Origin: Marinobacterium profundum
GTDB taxonomy: Bacteria > Pseudomonadota > Gammaproteobacteria > Pseudomonadales > Balneatricaceae
Length of the DNA stretch: 36,783 bases
Assembly (NCBI RefSeq): GCF_001528745.1
Contig: NZ_BCNS01000123.1
Coordinates: 1-36,783 of the forward strand
Reading direction: 5' to 3'
Part shown: positions 8,137-16,577 of the stretch, in pieces
How the letters are laid out: the number at the start of each line of letters is the position of its first letter
Numbering within the stretch: the stretch's first letter is position 1
Notes under the pieces: model-generated
Seen by the model: only the letters and a program-made list of their open reading frames with translations
What the model was told of the DNA's origin: nothing
Databases searched by the model: none
Translations under genes and position numbers: made by a program

Positions 8137-9225
8137 ATGCGTTCATCGGATCTGGCTAAACTGAAAGATGCTCCGTTTTATTGGAATGATGAGCAGCGTT
8201 TAGAGTGTGTCATGGTTATGCCGGAAACTCAAAACGCCAAGACCTTCTTCTTCAAAGTTGATGACGAGCAGCTGTTTAACTATGAGCCTGGGCAGTTCAT
8301 TACAATCGAAGTGCCGACGGAAAATGGTGTTCTGCACCGTTCGTACACGCTTTCGACAACACCTTCCAGGCCGCTTTCTATTGGTATTACTGTCAAGCGA
8401 CAAGAGGATGGGCAGGGAGGGAGTGCCTGGTTGCTGGATAACCTGAAGCTGGGTGACACTATAAAGGCATATGGACCCTCGGGTATTTTTTCATGTCGTA
8501 AACACCCTGCTAAAAAATACCTGTTTATATCGGCAGGTTCAGGGGTCACGCCAATGATTTCAATGCTGCGTTGGCTTTATGACTATAGCGTACATACAGA
8601 CATTGCTTTTATTCATTGTGCTGCGAGACCATCGGAAATACTTTTTCGTGATGAAGTTGAACATATGTCCAAGCGGGATCCTGATATTAAGGTGAGCTGG
8701 GTCGTAAAAGATACCGATCGCTATGATGTTTGGACTGGTTTTCAAGGGCGTTTTAACCAGATAATGCTGGAGCTGATAGCGCCTGACTTTGCTTCGCGCG
8801 AAATATTTTGTTGCGGGTCCGAAGGCTTCATGCAGAGTGTGCGTGATATTCTTCATGCTGAAGAATTTGACATGAATCATTATCATGAGGAAAGTTTCGG
8901 CGCGCCTATCTATACGCAAGAAGATACACCTGAGCACAATGACGTTATTCCGGCAGATGATGTTGAAGCGCAAATATATTTCAATAGTCTGAGCCGAGGG
9001 GTTGCCTGCAAGCAGACCGATACCCTGCTTTCAGTAGCAAAGGAGGTGGGTGTCGATATTCCCTCAGCCTGCATGTTTGGGGTATGCGGGAGCTGTAAAA
9101 TAAAGAAAGCCTCCGGTGAAGTGCATATGATTCACAATGGAGGTATCTCCGATTCGGAGATCGAGTCTGGATATGTATTGGCCTGTTGCTCGCGTGCCAT
9201 TGGTCGGGTGGTCCTGGAGGTTTAG
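8137..9225 (+). CDS. GbcB-like ferredoxin reductase partner of the Rieske oxygenase
   Basis: A 362-residue flavin/NAD(P)H/2Fe-2S reductase that feeds electrons to the adjacent oxygenase. The flavin-binding RSYTLSTTP motif is in the N-terminal barrel and the nucleotide-binding SAGSGVTPMISMLRWL follows. The C-terminal plant-type ferredoxin domain has ligands in PSACMFGVCGSCK and the last Cys in LACCS. The domain order FAD-NAD-ferredoxin is that of GbcB and phenylacetyl-CoA-type reductases. GAGGTT lies 8 nt before ATG 8137. Like the oxygenase, it is AT-richer than the genes at the left of the window. Pairing with the GbcA-like subunit by adjacency is strong. Confidence 0.88.
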   Translation: MRSSDLAKLKDAPFYWNDEQRLECVMVMPETQNAKTFFFKVDDEQLFNYEPGQFITIEVPTENGVLHRSYTLSTTPSRPLSIGITVKRQEDGQGGSAWLLDNLKLGDTIKAYGPSGIFSCRKHPAKKYLFISAGSGVTPMISMLRWLYDYSVHTDIAFIHCAARPSEILFRDEVEHMSKRDPDIKVSWVVKDTDRYDVWTGFQGRFNQIMLELIAPDFASREIFCCGSEGFMQSVRDILHAEEFDMNHYHEESFGAPIYTQEDTPEHNDVIPADDVEAQIYFNSLSRGVACKQTDTLLSVAKEVGVDIPSACMFGVCGSCKIKKASGEVHMIHNGGISDSEIESGYVLACCSRAIGRVVLEV

Positions 9226-9443
9226 GTTTTTGATTCGGCGCCCCCGGTAACTGCCATCTGTTGCTGAAATAGAGGGTCAGTTAGGTGCTGTAAAGCCTGA
9301 AAAACGATGGGGTTAAATAATATTTTTCGCCTTGGTATCAGGTTGCCGTAATCAACGGACAATCGACTGGCGGGTAAATGCGTTTGCGCCTTTGGAATCC
9401 TGCTTATCAGGCTCGAATAGTTAAATACAGAAGGGTGCCGACA

Positions 9444-11747
9444 TTGAAAAAACACGTAACGTCTAGCCATTGGGGTACGGGAATAGCAGAAGTTGAAGGG
9501 GGACGCTTGGTGGGTGTCGGTGCGCATCCTATCGATCCACACCCTTCATCTATCAATGATAATTTTGTCAATTCGATTTACGGCTCCTCCCGGATACTCC
9601 GTCCCGCTGTGCGTAAAGGTTATCTCGAAAATGGGCCTGGAAAACAGACTGATCGGCGAGGCAAGGAACCTTTTGTTGAAGTCTCTTGGGAAGCCGCGCT
9701 GGATTTGGCGGCGAATGCGCTGAAAAGCACCGGCGAGAAGTATGGTAACGAAGCAATCTTCGGTGGTTCCTATGGCTGGGGTAGCGCCGGACGGTTTCAT
9801 CATGCACAGAGTCAGCTGAAACGTTTTCTCAACTGTGCTGGCGGCTTTGTCAGAGGTGAAGGTAACTACAGCTACAATGCCGCACTCATTTTGTTACCTT
9901 ATATCATCGGTGATTTTGAAAAACTGGCAGTAGCCGGAACCCGCTGGTCGACCCTTGCCAAGGAGGGAGAACTGGTCGTCATGTTCGGTGGCATGCCGTT
10001 AAAAAACGCTCAGGCGGCTCCGGGCGGGTGTTCCAGGCACCGCCTGCGTGATGAGCTGCGTGCTTGCCGTGCCGCTGGAGTGAAATTCGTCGACTTCAAT
10101 CCCTGTAAATCTGACACGCCGGCTGAAATAGAAGCCGAATGGTTGCCTCCGGTACCAGGCTCCGATACGGCAATAATGCTTGGGCTTGCCCACACGCTTC
10201 TGGTTGAGGGGCTTCATAATCAGGATTTCCTCGATCGATACACCCTAGGCTTTGATGAAGTCAAAGCCTACCTTACTGGTGAAAAAGACGGCATACCTAA
10301 AACGGCTGACTGGGCTAGCAAACAATCCGACATTCCCGCAGATCGAATACGTACGCTCGCACGGGAGATGGCAGCGTCGCGAACCTTTATTTGTACTGCA
10401 GCGGGTGTCCAGCGGGGAGAGCACGGTGAACAACCCCTGTGGGGGACGATAACGCTTGCCTCCATGCTAGGTCAGATAGGCTTGCCGGGGAGCGGTTTCG
10501 GGATTGCATACGGCTCCGATGGTGGTATCGGCCTGATGAATCGCCCGATACGGTGGCCCGCTTTGCCTCAAGGCCAGAACAAAGTAGAGTCTTTTATCCC
10601 CGTCGCCTGTATCTCCGATATGCTACTGCATCCTGGTGAAGCCTATCAGTACAACGGGCTGGATTTGACTTACCCTGACATTCGGATGATTTGGTGGGCC
10701 GGGGGTAATCCCTTTCATCATCACCAGGATATAAACAGGCTAATTCAGGCCTTTCAAAAACCAGAGACGGTCATCGTCAATGAAATAAACTGGACGGCAA
10801 CGGCACGCTTTGCCGATATAGTATTTCCAGTGACGTCGACGCTTGAACGAGAGGATATTGGCGGGGGCAAGAGAGACAACTGCCTGGTTCCTATGCCAAA
10901 AATTATCGCGCCCGTAGGAGAAGCCCGGGACGAATACGATATTTTTACATCAATCGCCCAGCGCCTGGGTATTGAAGAGGATTTTACACAGAATAAAACT
11001 TCGCGGCAGTGGCTCGAGGAAATGTGGGCTGATGTCAGTCTTCAGGCGGCTGAAATGGATGTGGAGCTGCCGACATTCGATGATTTTCTGAATGGCGACA
11101 TTATCGAGTTTCCGGATCCAAATCCGGATACCATACTGTTCTCGGATTTTAGGCAGGATCCCGAGAGAAACAGCTTGGAAACGCCGAGCGGAAAAATAGA
11201 ACTCTACAGTGAAATCATAGCCTCATTTGGTTATACCGATTGTCCCGGGCAGGCGACCTGGCTGCCTCCGACGGAATGGCTTAAGTCGGATCGAGCAGCG
11301 TTCTATCCGCTCCATATGATTTCAGGACAGCCTAAAACCAGGCTGCATAGCCAACTTGATTCCGGTGCCTTCAGCCAAGGTAGCAAGGTACAGGGGCGGG
11401 AACCGATAATGATTCATCCAAATGATGCGATGAAGCGCAACATCGTCGACGGTGATGTTGTTACTGTTTTCAATGATCGAGGATCCTGTCTGGCTGGCGC
11501 CGTCGTCACTTCCGATATCCGCGAACAAACCGTCTACCTGTGTACGGGAGCCTGGTATGACCCCGTGAATCCAGAGATGAAAGACTCCCTGGATAAGCAC
11601 GGAAACCCTAATGTTCTGACCCATGACAAGAGAACATCAAGGCTTTCTCAGGGGACTGCTGCGCACAGTACGCTGGTAAATATAGAAAAATTTGAAGGTG
11701 AGCTGCCTTCGATTACCGCATACGTGGCGCCGGTAAGCACGGACTGA
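9444..11747 (+). CDS. BisC-like molybdopterin S-/N-oxide reductase (cytoplasmic)
   Basis: A 767-residue member of the DMSO reductase family, closest in layout to biotin sulfoxide reductase BisC and TorZ. The probable Mo ligand is Ser in FGGSYGWGSAGRFHHA (residue 114 from the start used here). Later blocks include GGDYS-like GEGNYSYNAA, the guanine-dinucleotide segments TAAGVQRGEHGEQ and WWAGGNPFHHHQD, and C-terminal HMISGQPKTRLHSQ. There is no 4Fe-4S Cys motif, Tat signal or other export signal, so the enzyme should be cytoplasmic. The frame is open from ATG 9378, but that ATG has a poor ribosome site. TTG 9444 has AGAAGGG 8 nt upstream and puts the N-terminus just before KKHVTSSHWG, as in BisC. 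Likely substrates are a sulfoxide or amine N-oxide. Electron donors are not encoded nearby. Confidence 0.85.
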   Translation: MKKHVTSSHWGTGIAEVEGGRLVGVGAHPIDPHPSSINDNFVNSIYGSSRILRPAVRKGYLENGPGKQTDRRGKEPFVEVSWEAALDLAANALKSTGEKYGNEAIFGGSYGWGSAGRFHHAQSQLKRFLNCAGGFVRGEGNYSYNAALILLPYIIGDFEKLAVAGTRWSTLAKEGELVVMFGGMPLKNAQAAPGGCSRHRLRDELRACRAAGVKFVDFNPCKSDTPAEIEAEWLPPVPGSDTAIMLGLAHTLLVEGLHNQDFLDRYTLGFDEVKAYLTGEKDGIPKTADWASKQSDIPADRIRTLAREMAASRTFICTAAGVQRGEHGEQPLWGTITLASMLGQIGLPGSGFGIAYGSDGGIGLMNRPIRWPALPQGQNKVESFIPVACISDMLLHPGEAYQYNGLDLTYPDIRMIWWAGGNPFHHHQDINRLIQAFQKPETVIVNEINWTATARFADIVFPVTSTLEREDIGGGKRDNCLVPMPKIIAPVGEARDEYDIFTSIAQRLGIEEDFTQNKTSRQWLEEMWADVSLQAAEMDVELPTFDDFLNGDIIEFPDPNPDTILFSDFRQDPERNSLETPSGKIELYSEIIASFGYTDCPGQATWLPPTEWLKSDRAAFYPLHMISGQPKTRLHSQLDSGAFSQGSKVQGREPIMIHPNDAMKRNIVDGDVVTVFNDRGSCLAGAVVTSDIREQTVYLCTGAWYDPVNPEMKDSLDKHGNPNVLTHDKRTSRLSQGTAAHSTLVNIEKFEGELPSITAYVAPVSTD

Positions 11748-12072
11748 TTTTTAAGGCAGGAACAGGGGGCGGTATCTCGGCCTCCTTTAGTTTTATGGGC
11801 TGTAGCAGTGTGTTGATAGTCTATCCCTCCCGGCTACGCTAGCTGCATGATCGGCAACATGCGCGATTGATAGGCATGCCCATCCTGCCGATCTCGACGT
11901 GCCGCATTTATGCGCAGGTTGGAATGAGCGCCGCGAATTCCGACATCCACCGCGTCGCGGTCGGTGGCGGCGTTTGCAGTTTGCCTCAGTTCGCCTGTCT
12001 CCCCCGGAATTCGCCCGCTCATTCCAGACTACTTGGCTGCATGCTGGTGGGTATCTACCGCAGTGGAGCCAC
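11748..12072. other. 325-bp intergenic stretch, no defensible gene
   Basis: Between two convergent genes lies 325 bp without an ORF that resembles a known protein. Short overlapping frames exist on both strands. Just after the oxidoreductase stop, GGGGGC (about 11766) and GCCTCC followed by TTTAGTTTT could form a weak terminator. The rest is GC-rich and irregular, and might be a decayed gene or mobile-element fragment; nothing in it was recognised. Confidence 0.5.
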
Positions 12073-12984
12073 TCAGGAATAGCCTGGGTTATAGAGCTCG
12101 ACAATATGTTGCCAGAACTTCTCCACCTCGGTCGTACGGGCATGGTTAAAACGGTACAGCTGTATTTTCAGATCCAGGGTGGCGAGCGGCTCATCCAGAA
12201 TACACAGCAAGCCTTTTTCCAGCTCATGGCGCACCAGACTGGCAGGTAGCCAGGCAGCGCCCTGGCCCTGCAGTACCAGGGCTTTGATGCCTTCGGCCAG
12301 TGCCGTCTCCAGTATGCGTCTGTAGGTGAAGCCCGTCGGGATTCTGGGGAGACACTCGCGCTTCACCAGTTCGCCGAGAAAAGAGTCATCGGGATAGGTA
12401 AGCAGTTTCATCGGGCGATCGGGATGCAGGCAGTGACGGGGCTGGCCTGATTCATCGACCGCAGACACCGGAATCAGTCTGTCGGTGCCCACCTGCAGCT
12501 GCTCTATATCGTCTCGATCGAGCTGACTAAAGGCGACGGGGGATGCAAAGCACAACAGGAAATCGCCCATGCCTGACAAAAAGGCTTCCAGTACGTCATG
12601 CAGGTTGTCGGCTTGCAGGCTGATGAGGCTGTCGCCCAGCAGTGACTCGACGTTGTTAATCCAGGGCGGGAAAAACGATACCGCCAGTGAGTGCTGGGCT
12701 AAAAACTGCATACTTCGGCAGGGTTCACTATGCGATTGGATGCGCTCGCGGGTGGCGTAAGTGTCGGCAATCATGCGGCGGGCTTCATCAACAAACTCAA
12801 CCCCTTCGGCCGTCAGCGTCGTGGGGTAACGGTTGCGATCAATCAGGCGCACCCCCAGCCAGTTTTCCAGTGAGCGAATGCGTCGGCTGAACGCCGGCTG
12901 AGTCACATGGCGAGAGTCCGCTGCCTTGGAAAAACTGCCATTCTCGGCCAGCGCTACTATATCCATGAGCCATTTCAGCTCCAT
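12073..12984 (-). CDS. LysR-type regulator divergent from the cysteate operon (cuyR-like)
   Basis: A 303-residue LysR-family transcription factor. The N-terminal winged HTH reads MELKWLMDIVALAENGSFSK, then AADSRHVTQPAFSRRIRSLE, typical of the family; the remainder is the effector-binding domain. It starts at ATG 12984 on the minus strand and faces cuyA across a 140-bp shared promoter region, the classic arrangement for a LysR activator of the adjacent operon. The inducer is inferred to be a sulfonate of the pathway. It converges with the BisC-like gene on its other side. Confidence 0.88.
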   Translation of the reverse strand: MELKWLMDIVALAENGSFSKAADSRHVTQPAFSRRIRSLENWLGVRLIDRNRYPTTLTAEGVEFVDEARRMIADTYATRERIQSHSEPCRSMQFLAQHSLAVSFFPPWINNVESLLGDSLISLQADNLHDVLEAFLSGMGDFLLCFASPVAFSQLDRDDIEQLQVGTDRLIPVSAVDESGQPRHCLHPDRPMKLLTYPDDSFLGELVKRECLPRIPTGFTYRRILETALAEGIKALVLQGQGAAWLPASLVRHELEKGLLCILDEPLATLDLKIQLYRFNHARTTEVEKFWQHIVELYNPGYS

Positions 12985-13124
12985 TAAAACGCCCCTAAGT
13001 GCTTGGTATGCTGGAGTTATGCCGAAAAGTAACCGGTATCGAATAATATAGCATTGGTCTGGGCTCGGGTCTTGTCCCTAGTATCGGTAGACATCAACAA
13101 CACACCGATCACAGGAGCTACAAC
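12985..13124. promoter_or_regulatory. Divergent promoter region lysR / cuyA
   Basis: This 140-bp interval must hold the promoters of both the LysR gene and the cuyA operon. An ATCGGT-N15-ACCGAT inverted repeat spans 13083-13109, close to the cuyA ribosome site (AGGAG, 13112-13116). No convincing -35/-10 pair was picked out by eye. Confidence 0.4.
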
Positions 13125-14135
13125 ATGCATCTGGCCCGCTTCCCCCGTCTGCACTTTGCCCATTTGCCCACCCCTCTTGAGCCGATGACCAATCTTTCCA
13201 AGGCCCTGGGTGGCCCCAACCTGTGGATCAAGCGTGACGACTGCACCGGTCTTGCCGGCGGCGGTAACAAGACCCGCAAGCTGGAGTTCCTGATGGCCGA
13301 TGCCGTTGAGAAGGGCGCTGATACCATCATTACCCAGGGTGCGACCCAGTCGAACCACGCTCGCCAGACCGTCGCGGCTGCTGCGAAGCTCGGCATGAAA
13401 TGCCACATCCTGCTGGAAGACCGCACCGGCTCCAGGGAAGTGGATTACAACTACAACGGCAACGTCATGCTGGATCAGCTGATGGACGCGCCCCTGACCA
13501 AGTTCCCCGCCGGCACCGACATGAACGCGGCTATGGAAGAACTGGCCGAGAAACTGCGCGCAGAAGGCAAGAAGCCTTACATCGTTCCCGGTGGCGGCTC
13601 CAATGAAATCGGTGCTCTGGGTTATGTAAACTGCGCACTGGAAATGCTGAATCAGGCCAATACCGCCGGACTGCGTATCGACTCAGTGGTACACGGCACC
13701 GGATCTGCCGGCACCCAGGCAGGCCTGGTTACCGGCTTTAGCGGTAGCAACAGCCAGATCCCGGTATTGGGTATTGGTGTACGCGTACCGCGTGAACAGC
13801 AGGAAACCAATGTCTTCCGTCTGGCTGAGCGCACCTGCGAAAAACTGGGTATCCCGGGCGCTGTCAAGCGTGAAGATGTTGTCGCCAACTGCGACTACGT
13901 GGGTGAAGGCTATGGCCTGCCGGCAGCCAGCACCCTGGAAGCCATTGAGCTGTTTGCACGTCACGAAGGCATTCTGCTGGATCCGGTTTACTCCGGCAAA
14001 GGCGCAGCCGGCTTGATCGACCTGGTTCGCAAGGGTCACTTTGGCAAAGACGACAATGTGGTCTTCTTGCATACCGGCGGCAGCCAGGCGCTGTTCGGTT
14101 ACCGCACTGCGTTCGACTTCCCCAAGTACGACTAA
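13125..14135 (+). CDS. cuyA: L-cysteate sulfo-lyase (PLP enzyme)
   Basis: A 336-residue fold-type II PLP enzyme of the ACC deaminase/D-cysteine desulfhydrase family. The Schiff-base lysine is K49 in [13 protein letters not shown]. Other family blocks are [47 protein letters not shown] and the C-terminal [13 protein letters not shown]. Sequence alone does not separate D-cysteine desulfhydrase from cysteate sulfo-lyase. The setting decides it: a YeiH-family exporter follows directly, then an HpsN-like sulfonate dehydrogenase, and a LysR gene is divergent. CuyA eliminates sulfite from L-cysteate, giving pyruvate and ammonium. ATG 13125 has AGGAG 8 nt upstream. It is the first gene of a five-gene plus-strand operon. 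Confidence 0.82.
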   Translation: MHLARFPRLHFAHLPTPLEPMTNLSKALGGPNLWIKRDDCTGLAGGGNKTRKLEFLMADAVEKGADTIITQGATQSNHARQTVAAAAKLGMKCHILLEDRTGSREVDYNYNGNVMLDQLMDAPLTKFPAGTDMNAAMEELAEKLRAEGKKPYIVPGGGSNEIGALGYVNCALEMLNQANTAGLRIDSVVHGTGSAGTQAGLVTGFSGSNSQIPVLGIGVRVPREQQETNVFRLAERTCEKLGIPGAVKREDVVANCDYVGEGYGLPAASTLEAIELFARHEGILLDPVYSGKGAAGLIDLVRKGHFGKDDNVVFLHTGGSQALFGYRTAFDFPKYD

Positions 14136-14159
14136 TCGCCCGGCACGAGAAATAAACGT

Positions 14160-15182
14160 ATGAAAGGACTGGCAGTGAATTCCATCGACCGACTGGGTGA
14201 GCTCAAGCAGCGCTACTTCCCGGGGCTCTGCGTCGCCGTGACTATCGGTATCGCAGCGACCTTCCTGGCGCAGCGCTATGGCGCACCGGCCATGCTGATG
14301 GGTCTGCTGCTGGGCCTTGCGTTTAACTTTCTCAGTGACGAGCCCAGAGTCGTCCCCGGTATTGAATTGGCCGCCAAGACACTGCTGCGCCTTGGCGTGG
14401 CGCTGCTGGGGCTTCGTATCACCTTCTCCGATGTACTGACGCTGGGCTGGCCACCACTGCTGATGGTCTGCTCTGCCGTACTGTTTACCATCGGTTTCGG
14501 TATCCTGATGGCACGCATGCTGGGTTTCAGCAGCCGCTTTGGTACCCTGACCGGCGGCTCAGTGGCCATCTGTGGAGCCTCGGCGGCGATGGCCATTAGC
14601 AGCGTACTGCCGCAAAATGCGCAGACTAAAAAAGACACCCTGTTTACGGTGATCAGCGTGACTACGCTGAGTACCCTGGCCATGGTGCTCTATCCCATGA
14701 TCAGTCATGAACTGGGGCTGACACCGGCCGAAGCCGGCCTCTTTCTAGGCGGTACCATCCATGATGTGGCCCAGGTGGTTGGCGCCGGCTACAGCGTGTC
14801 GGCCGAAGTGGGCGATCTGAGTACTTTTGTCAAACTGCTGCGCGTCGCCATGCTGGTACCCATAGTGCTGGTGATCGGGGTGGTGATTCGCCGCTCCATG
14901 GCCAGCCGTGGTGAAGTGGGTGCTGGCAGCGTCGGCGTACCGGGTTTTCTGATCGGCTTCGTGGTGTTGTTCATCTTTAATAGCCTGGGATGGATGCCGC
15001 AGGTAATCGTGCAGCCCATGGCCGACAGCGCCTCCTGGCTGCTACTCACCGCCATCGCTGCTCTGGGTGTACGTACATCGCTGAAGGAAATCCTCACCGT
15101 TGGCATCAAGCCTGTTTTGTTGATCGTCAGCGAAACCATTTTCATCGCGCTGCTGGTGCTGGGTTTTATTGTCTTCGGTTAA
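14160..15182 (+). CDS. YeiH/UPF0324-family putative sulfite/sulfate exporter (cuyZ-like)
   Basis: A 340-residue, very hydrophobic inner-membrane protein with about ten predicted membrane segments, of the conserved-hypothetical-698 (YeiH) family annotated as putative sulfate exporters. Family landmarks include LLGLRITFSDVL, GGSVAICGASAAMAISSVLP and GGTIHDVAQVVGAGYS. It starts 24 bp after cuyA. An exporter of the sulfite released by CuyA is the natural role. ATG 14160 has only a weak ribosome site; GTG 14175 has GAAAGGA before it, but the paralogue at 25920-26942 supports the ATG. The two paralogues differ at about 20 of 340 residues. Confidence 0.85.
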   Translation: MKGLAVNSIDRLGELKQRYFPGLCVAVTIGIAATFLAQRYGAPAMLMGLLLGLAFNFLSDEPRVVPGIELAAKTLLRLGVALLGLRITFSDVLTLGWPPLLMVCSAVLFTIGFGILMARMLGFSSRFGTLTGGSVAICGASAAMAISSVLPQNAQTKKDTLFTVISVTTLSTLAMVLYPMISHELGLTPAEAGLFLGGTIHDVAQVVGAGYSVSAEVGDLSTFVKLLRVAMLVPIVLVIGVVIRRSMASRGEVGAGSVGVPGFLIGFVVLFIFNSLGWMPQVIVQPMADSASWLLLTAIAALGVRTSLKEILTVGIKPVLLIVSETIFIALLVLGFIVFG

Positions 15183-15218
15183 ATATAAAGATATCTACGA
15201 TTAGATGAGGAAAGTGCA

Positions 15219-16532
15219 ATGGAATATCTGAAGCGTGCGGCCCTGGAGTCGGAAGTAGCACAGGAAAACGAGCGTATAGAAGGGGTCGTAAAGGACATGC
15301 TGGCCAATATTCGACGCAATGGCGAATCCGCCGTGCGCGAATATGCGCAGCAATTCGATAATTGGCAGGGTGACTTCATCCTGACCGAAGAAAAGAAAAT
15401 GGCGCTGATTGCGCAGGTTCCGCAGCGCGTCAAGGACGATATCGATTTCGCACATCGCCAGGTTAAGCGCTTTGCCGAGGCTCAGCGCAACAGCCTGACT
15501 TCGTTTGAAATTGAAACTGAAGAAGGCGTGCGTCTGGGTCAGCAAGTATTGCCGGTGCAGTGTGCCGGTTGCTATGTGCCCGGGGGCCGTTATGCACACG
15601 CGGCATCAGCCATCATGAGTGTTGCAACCGCCAAGGCAGCAGGCGTGCCTTTCATCGTTGCCTGCTCACCGCCACGTGGTGACAGCATCAACCCGGCTGT
15701 TGCCTATGCGATGCATGTGGCCGGCGCCGACGTGATTCTGGAAATGGGCGGTGTCCATGCGGTTGCAACCATGGCACTGGGTCTCTTTACCGGAAAACCA
15801 GCCGATATTCTGGTGGGGCCAGGCAATGCGTACGTCGCTGAAGCCAAACGCATGCTCTTTGGTGAGGTGGGGATCGATGTTTTCGCAGGCCCGACCGAGT
15901 CGGCCATCATCGCTGACAAGACTGCGGATCCGATGACCATTGCGGTCGACCTGGTATCCCAGGCCGAACATGGCACCAACTCCCCCGTTTGGCTGTTCAC
16001 CGACAGCCGCGAGATTGGTGAAAAAGTGCTAGAAATCATGCCCCACGTCATTGCTGATATGCCCAATGCCGATGTGTGCGAAGCCGCCTGGCGCGATCAT
16101 GGCGTTGTGATTCTCGGCGAGAATCGCGACGAAGTCGTTCAGATCAGTGATGAGTACGCCTGTGAGCATTTGCAGATATTGGCTGAAGATCTTGAATGGT
16201 GGAAAGCGGAACTCAAAAATTACGGATCCCTGTTCCTGGGTGAAGGCAGCACTGTGTCCCACGGTGACAAATGCTCGGGTACAAACCATATCCTGCCAAC
16301 CAGGAAGGCCGCACGCTACAGCGGTGGCTTGAACGTGCAGAAATTCATGAAGGTCCTGACCTACCAGGAGCTTGATGAAGCGGCAAACCTGGTCTTCAGT
16401 GGCGCCGGCTCACGCATTTCCCGCACTGAAGGGATGGAAGGCCACGCCCGTGCCTGCGACTGGCGCCTGCGCAAATACTACCCGGGTACCGAGTGGGATT
16501 TCGAAGTATACGATCAGAAACGTTACTGCTGA
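15219..16532 (+). CDS. HpsN-like sulfopropanediol 3-dehydrogenase (histidinol dehydrogenase fold)
   Basis: A 437-residue NAD-dependent alcohol dehydrogenase of the histidinol dehydrogenase family. The zinc and catalytic residues align with E. coli HisD: Q248/H251 (SQAEHG), E316/H317 (ACEHLQ), D350 (SHGDK), H357 (TNHILP) and H409 (EGHAR). No other his genes are nearby and the C-terminus extends past the HisD end with YYPGTEWDFEVYDQ. Family knowledge: HpsN oxidises (R)-2,3-dihydroxypropane-1-sulfonate to sulfolactate in two NAD steps. Within a cysteate operon an amino analogue, cysteinolate, is an attractive substrate (inference), since two-step alcohol oxidation would give cysteate. ATG 15219 follows GAGGAAAG. 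Confidence 0.8.
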   Translation: MEYLKRAALESEVAQENERIEGVVKDMLANIRRNGESAVREYAQQFDNWQGDFILTEEKKMALIAQVPQRVKDDIDFAHRQVKRFAEAQRNSLTSFEIETEEGVRLGQQVLPVQCAGCYVPGGRYAHAASAIMSVATAKAAGVPFIVACSPPRGDSINPAVAYAMHVAGADVILEMGGVHAVATMALGLFTGKPADILVGPGNAYVAEAKRMLFGEVGIDVFAGPTESAIIADKTADPMTIAVDLVSQAEHGTNSPVWLFTDSREIGEKVLEIMPHVIADMPNADVCEAAWRDHGVVILGENRDEVVQISDEYACEHLQILAEDLEWWKAELKNYGSLFLGEGSTVSHGDKCSGTNHILPTRKAARYSGGLNVQKFMKVLTYQELDEAANLVFSGAGSRISRTEGMEGHARACDWRLRKYYPGTEWDFEVYDQKRYC

Positions 16533-16577
16533 TCCAAACGCGTGCAGGAAACTGGCCCCGGTATTAGGAAGAGTGAA

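Noticed and set aside
13125-14135. ACC deaminase or D-cysteine desulfhydrase
   Set aside because: Both are family neighbours that cannot be excluded by sequence alone, but the linked exporter, LysR and HpsN-like genes favour cysteate sulfo-lyase.
15219-16532. Histidinol dehydrogenase for histidine biosynthesis (hisD)
   Set aside because: No his genes are nearby, and the gene is embedded in a sulfonate operon with HpsN-like C-terminal sequence. The fold is shared, not the pathway.
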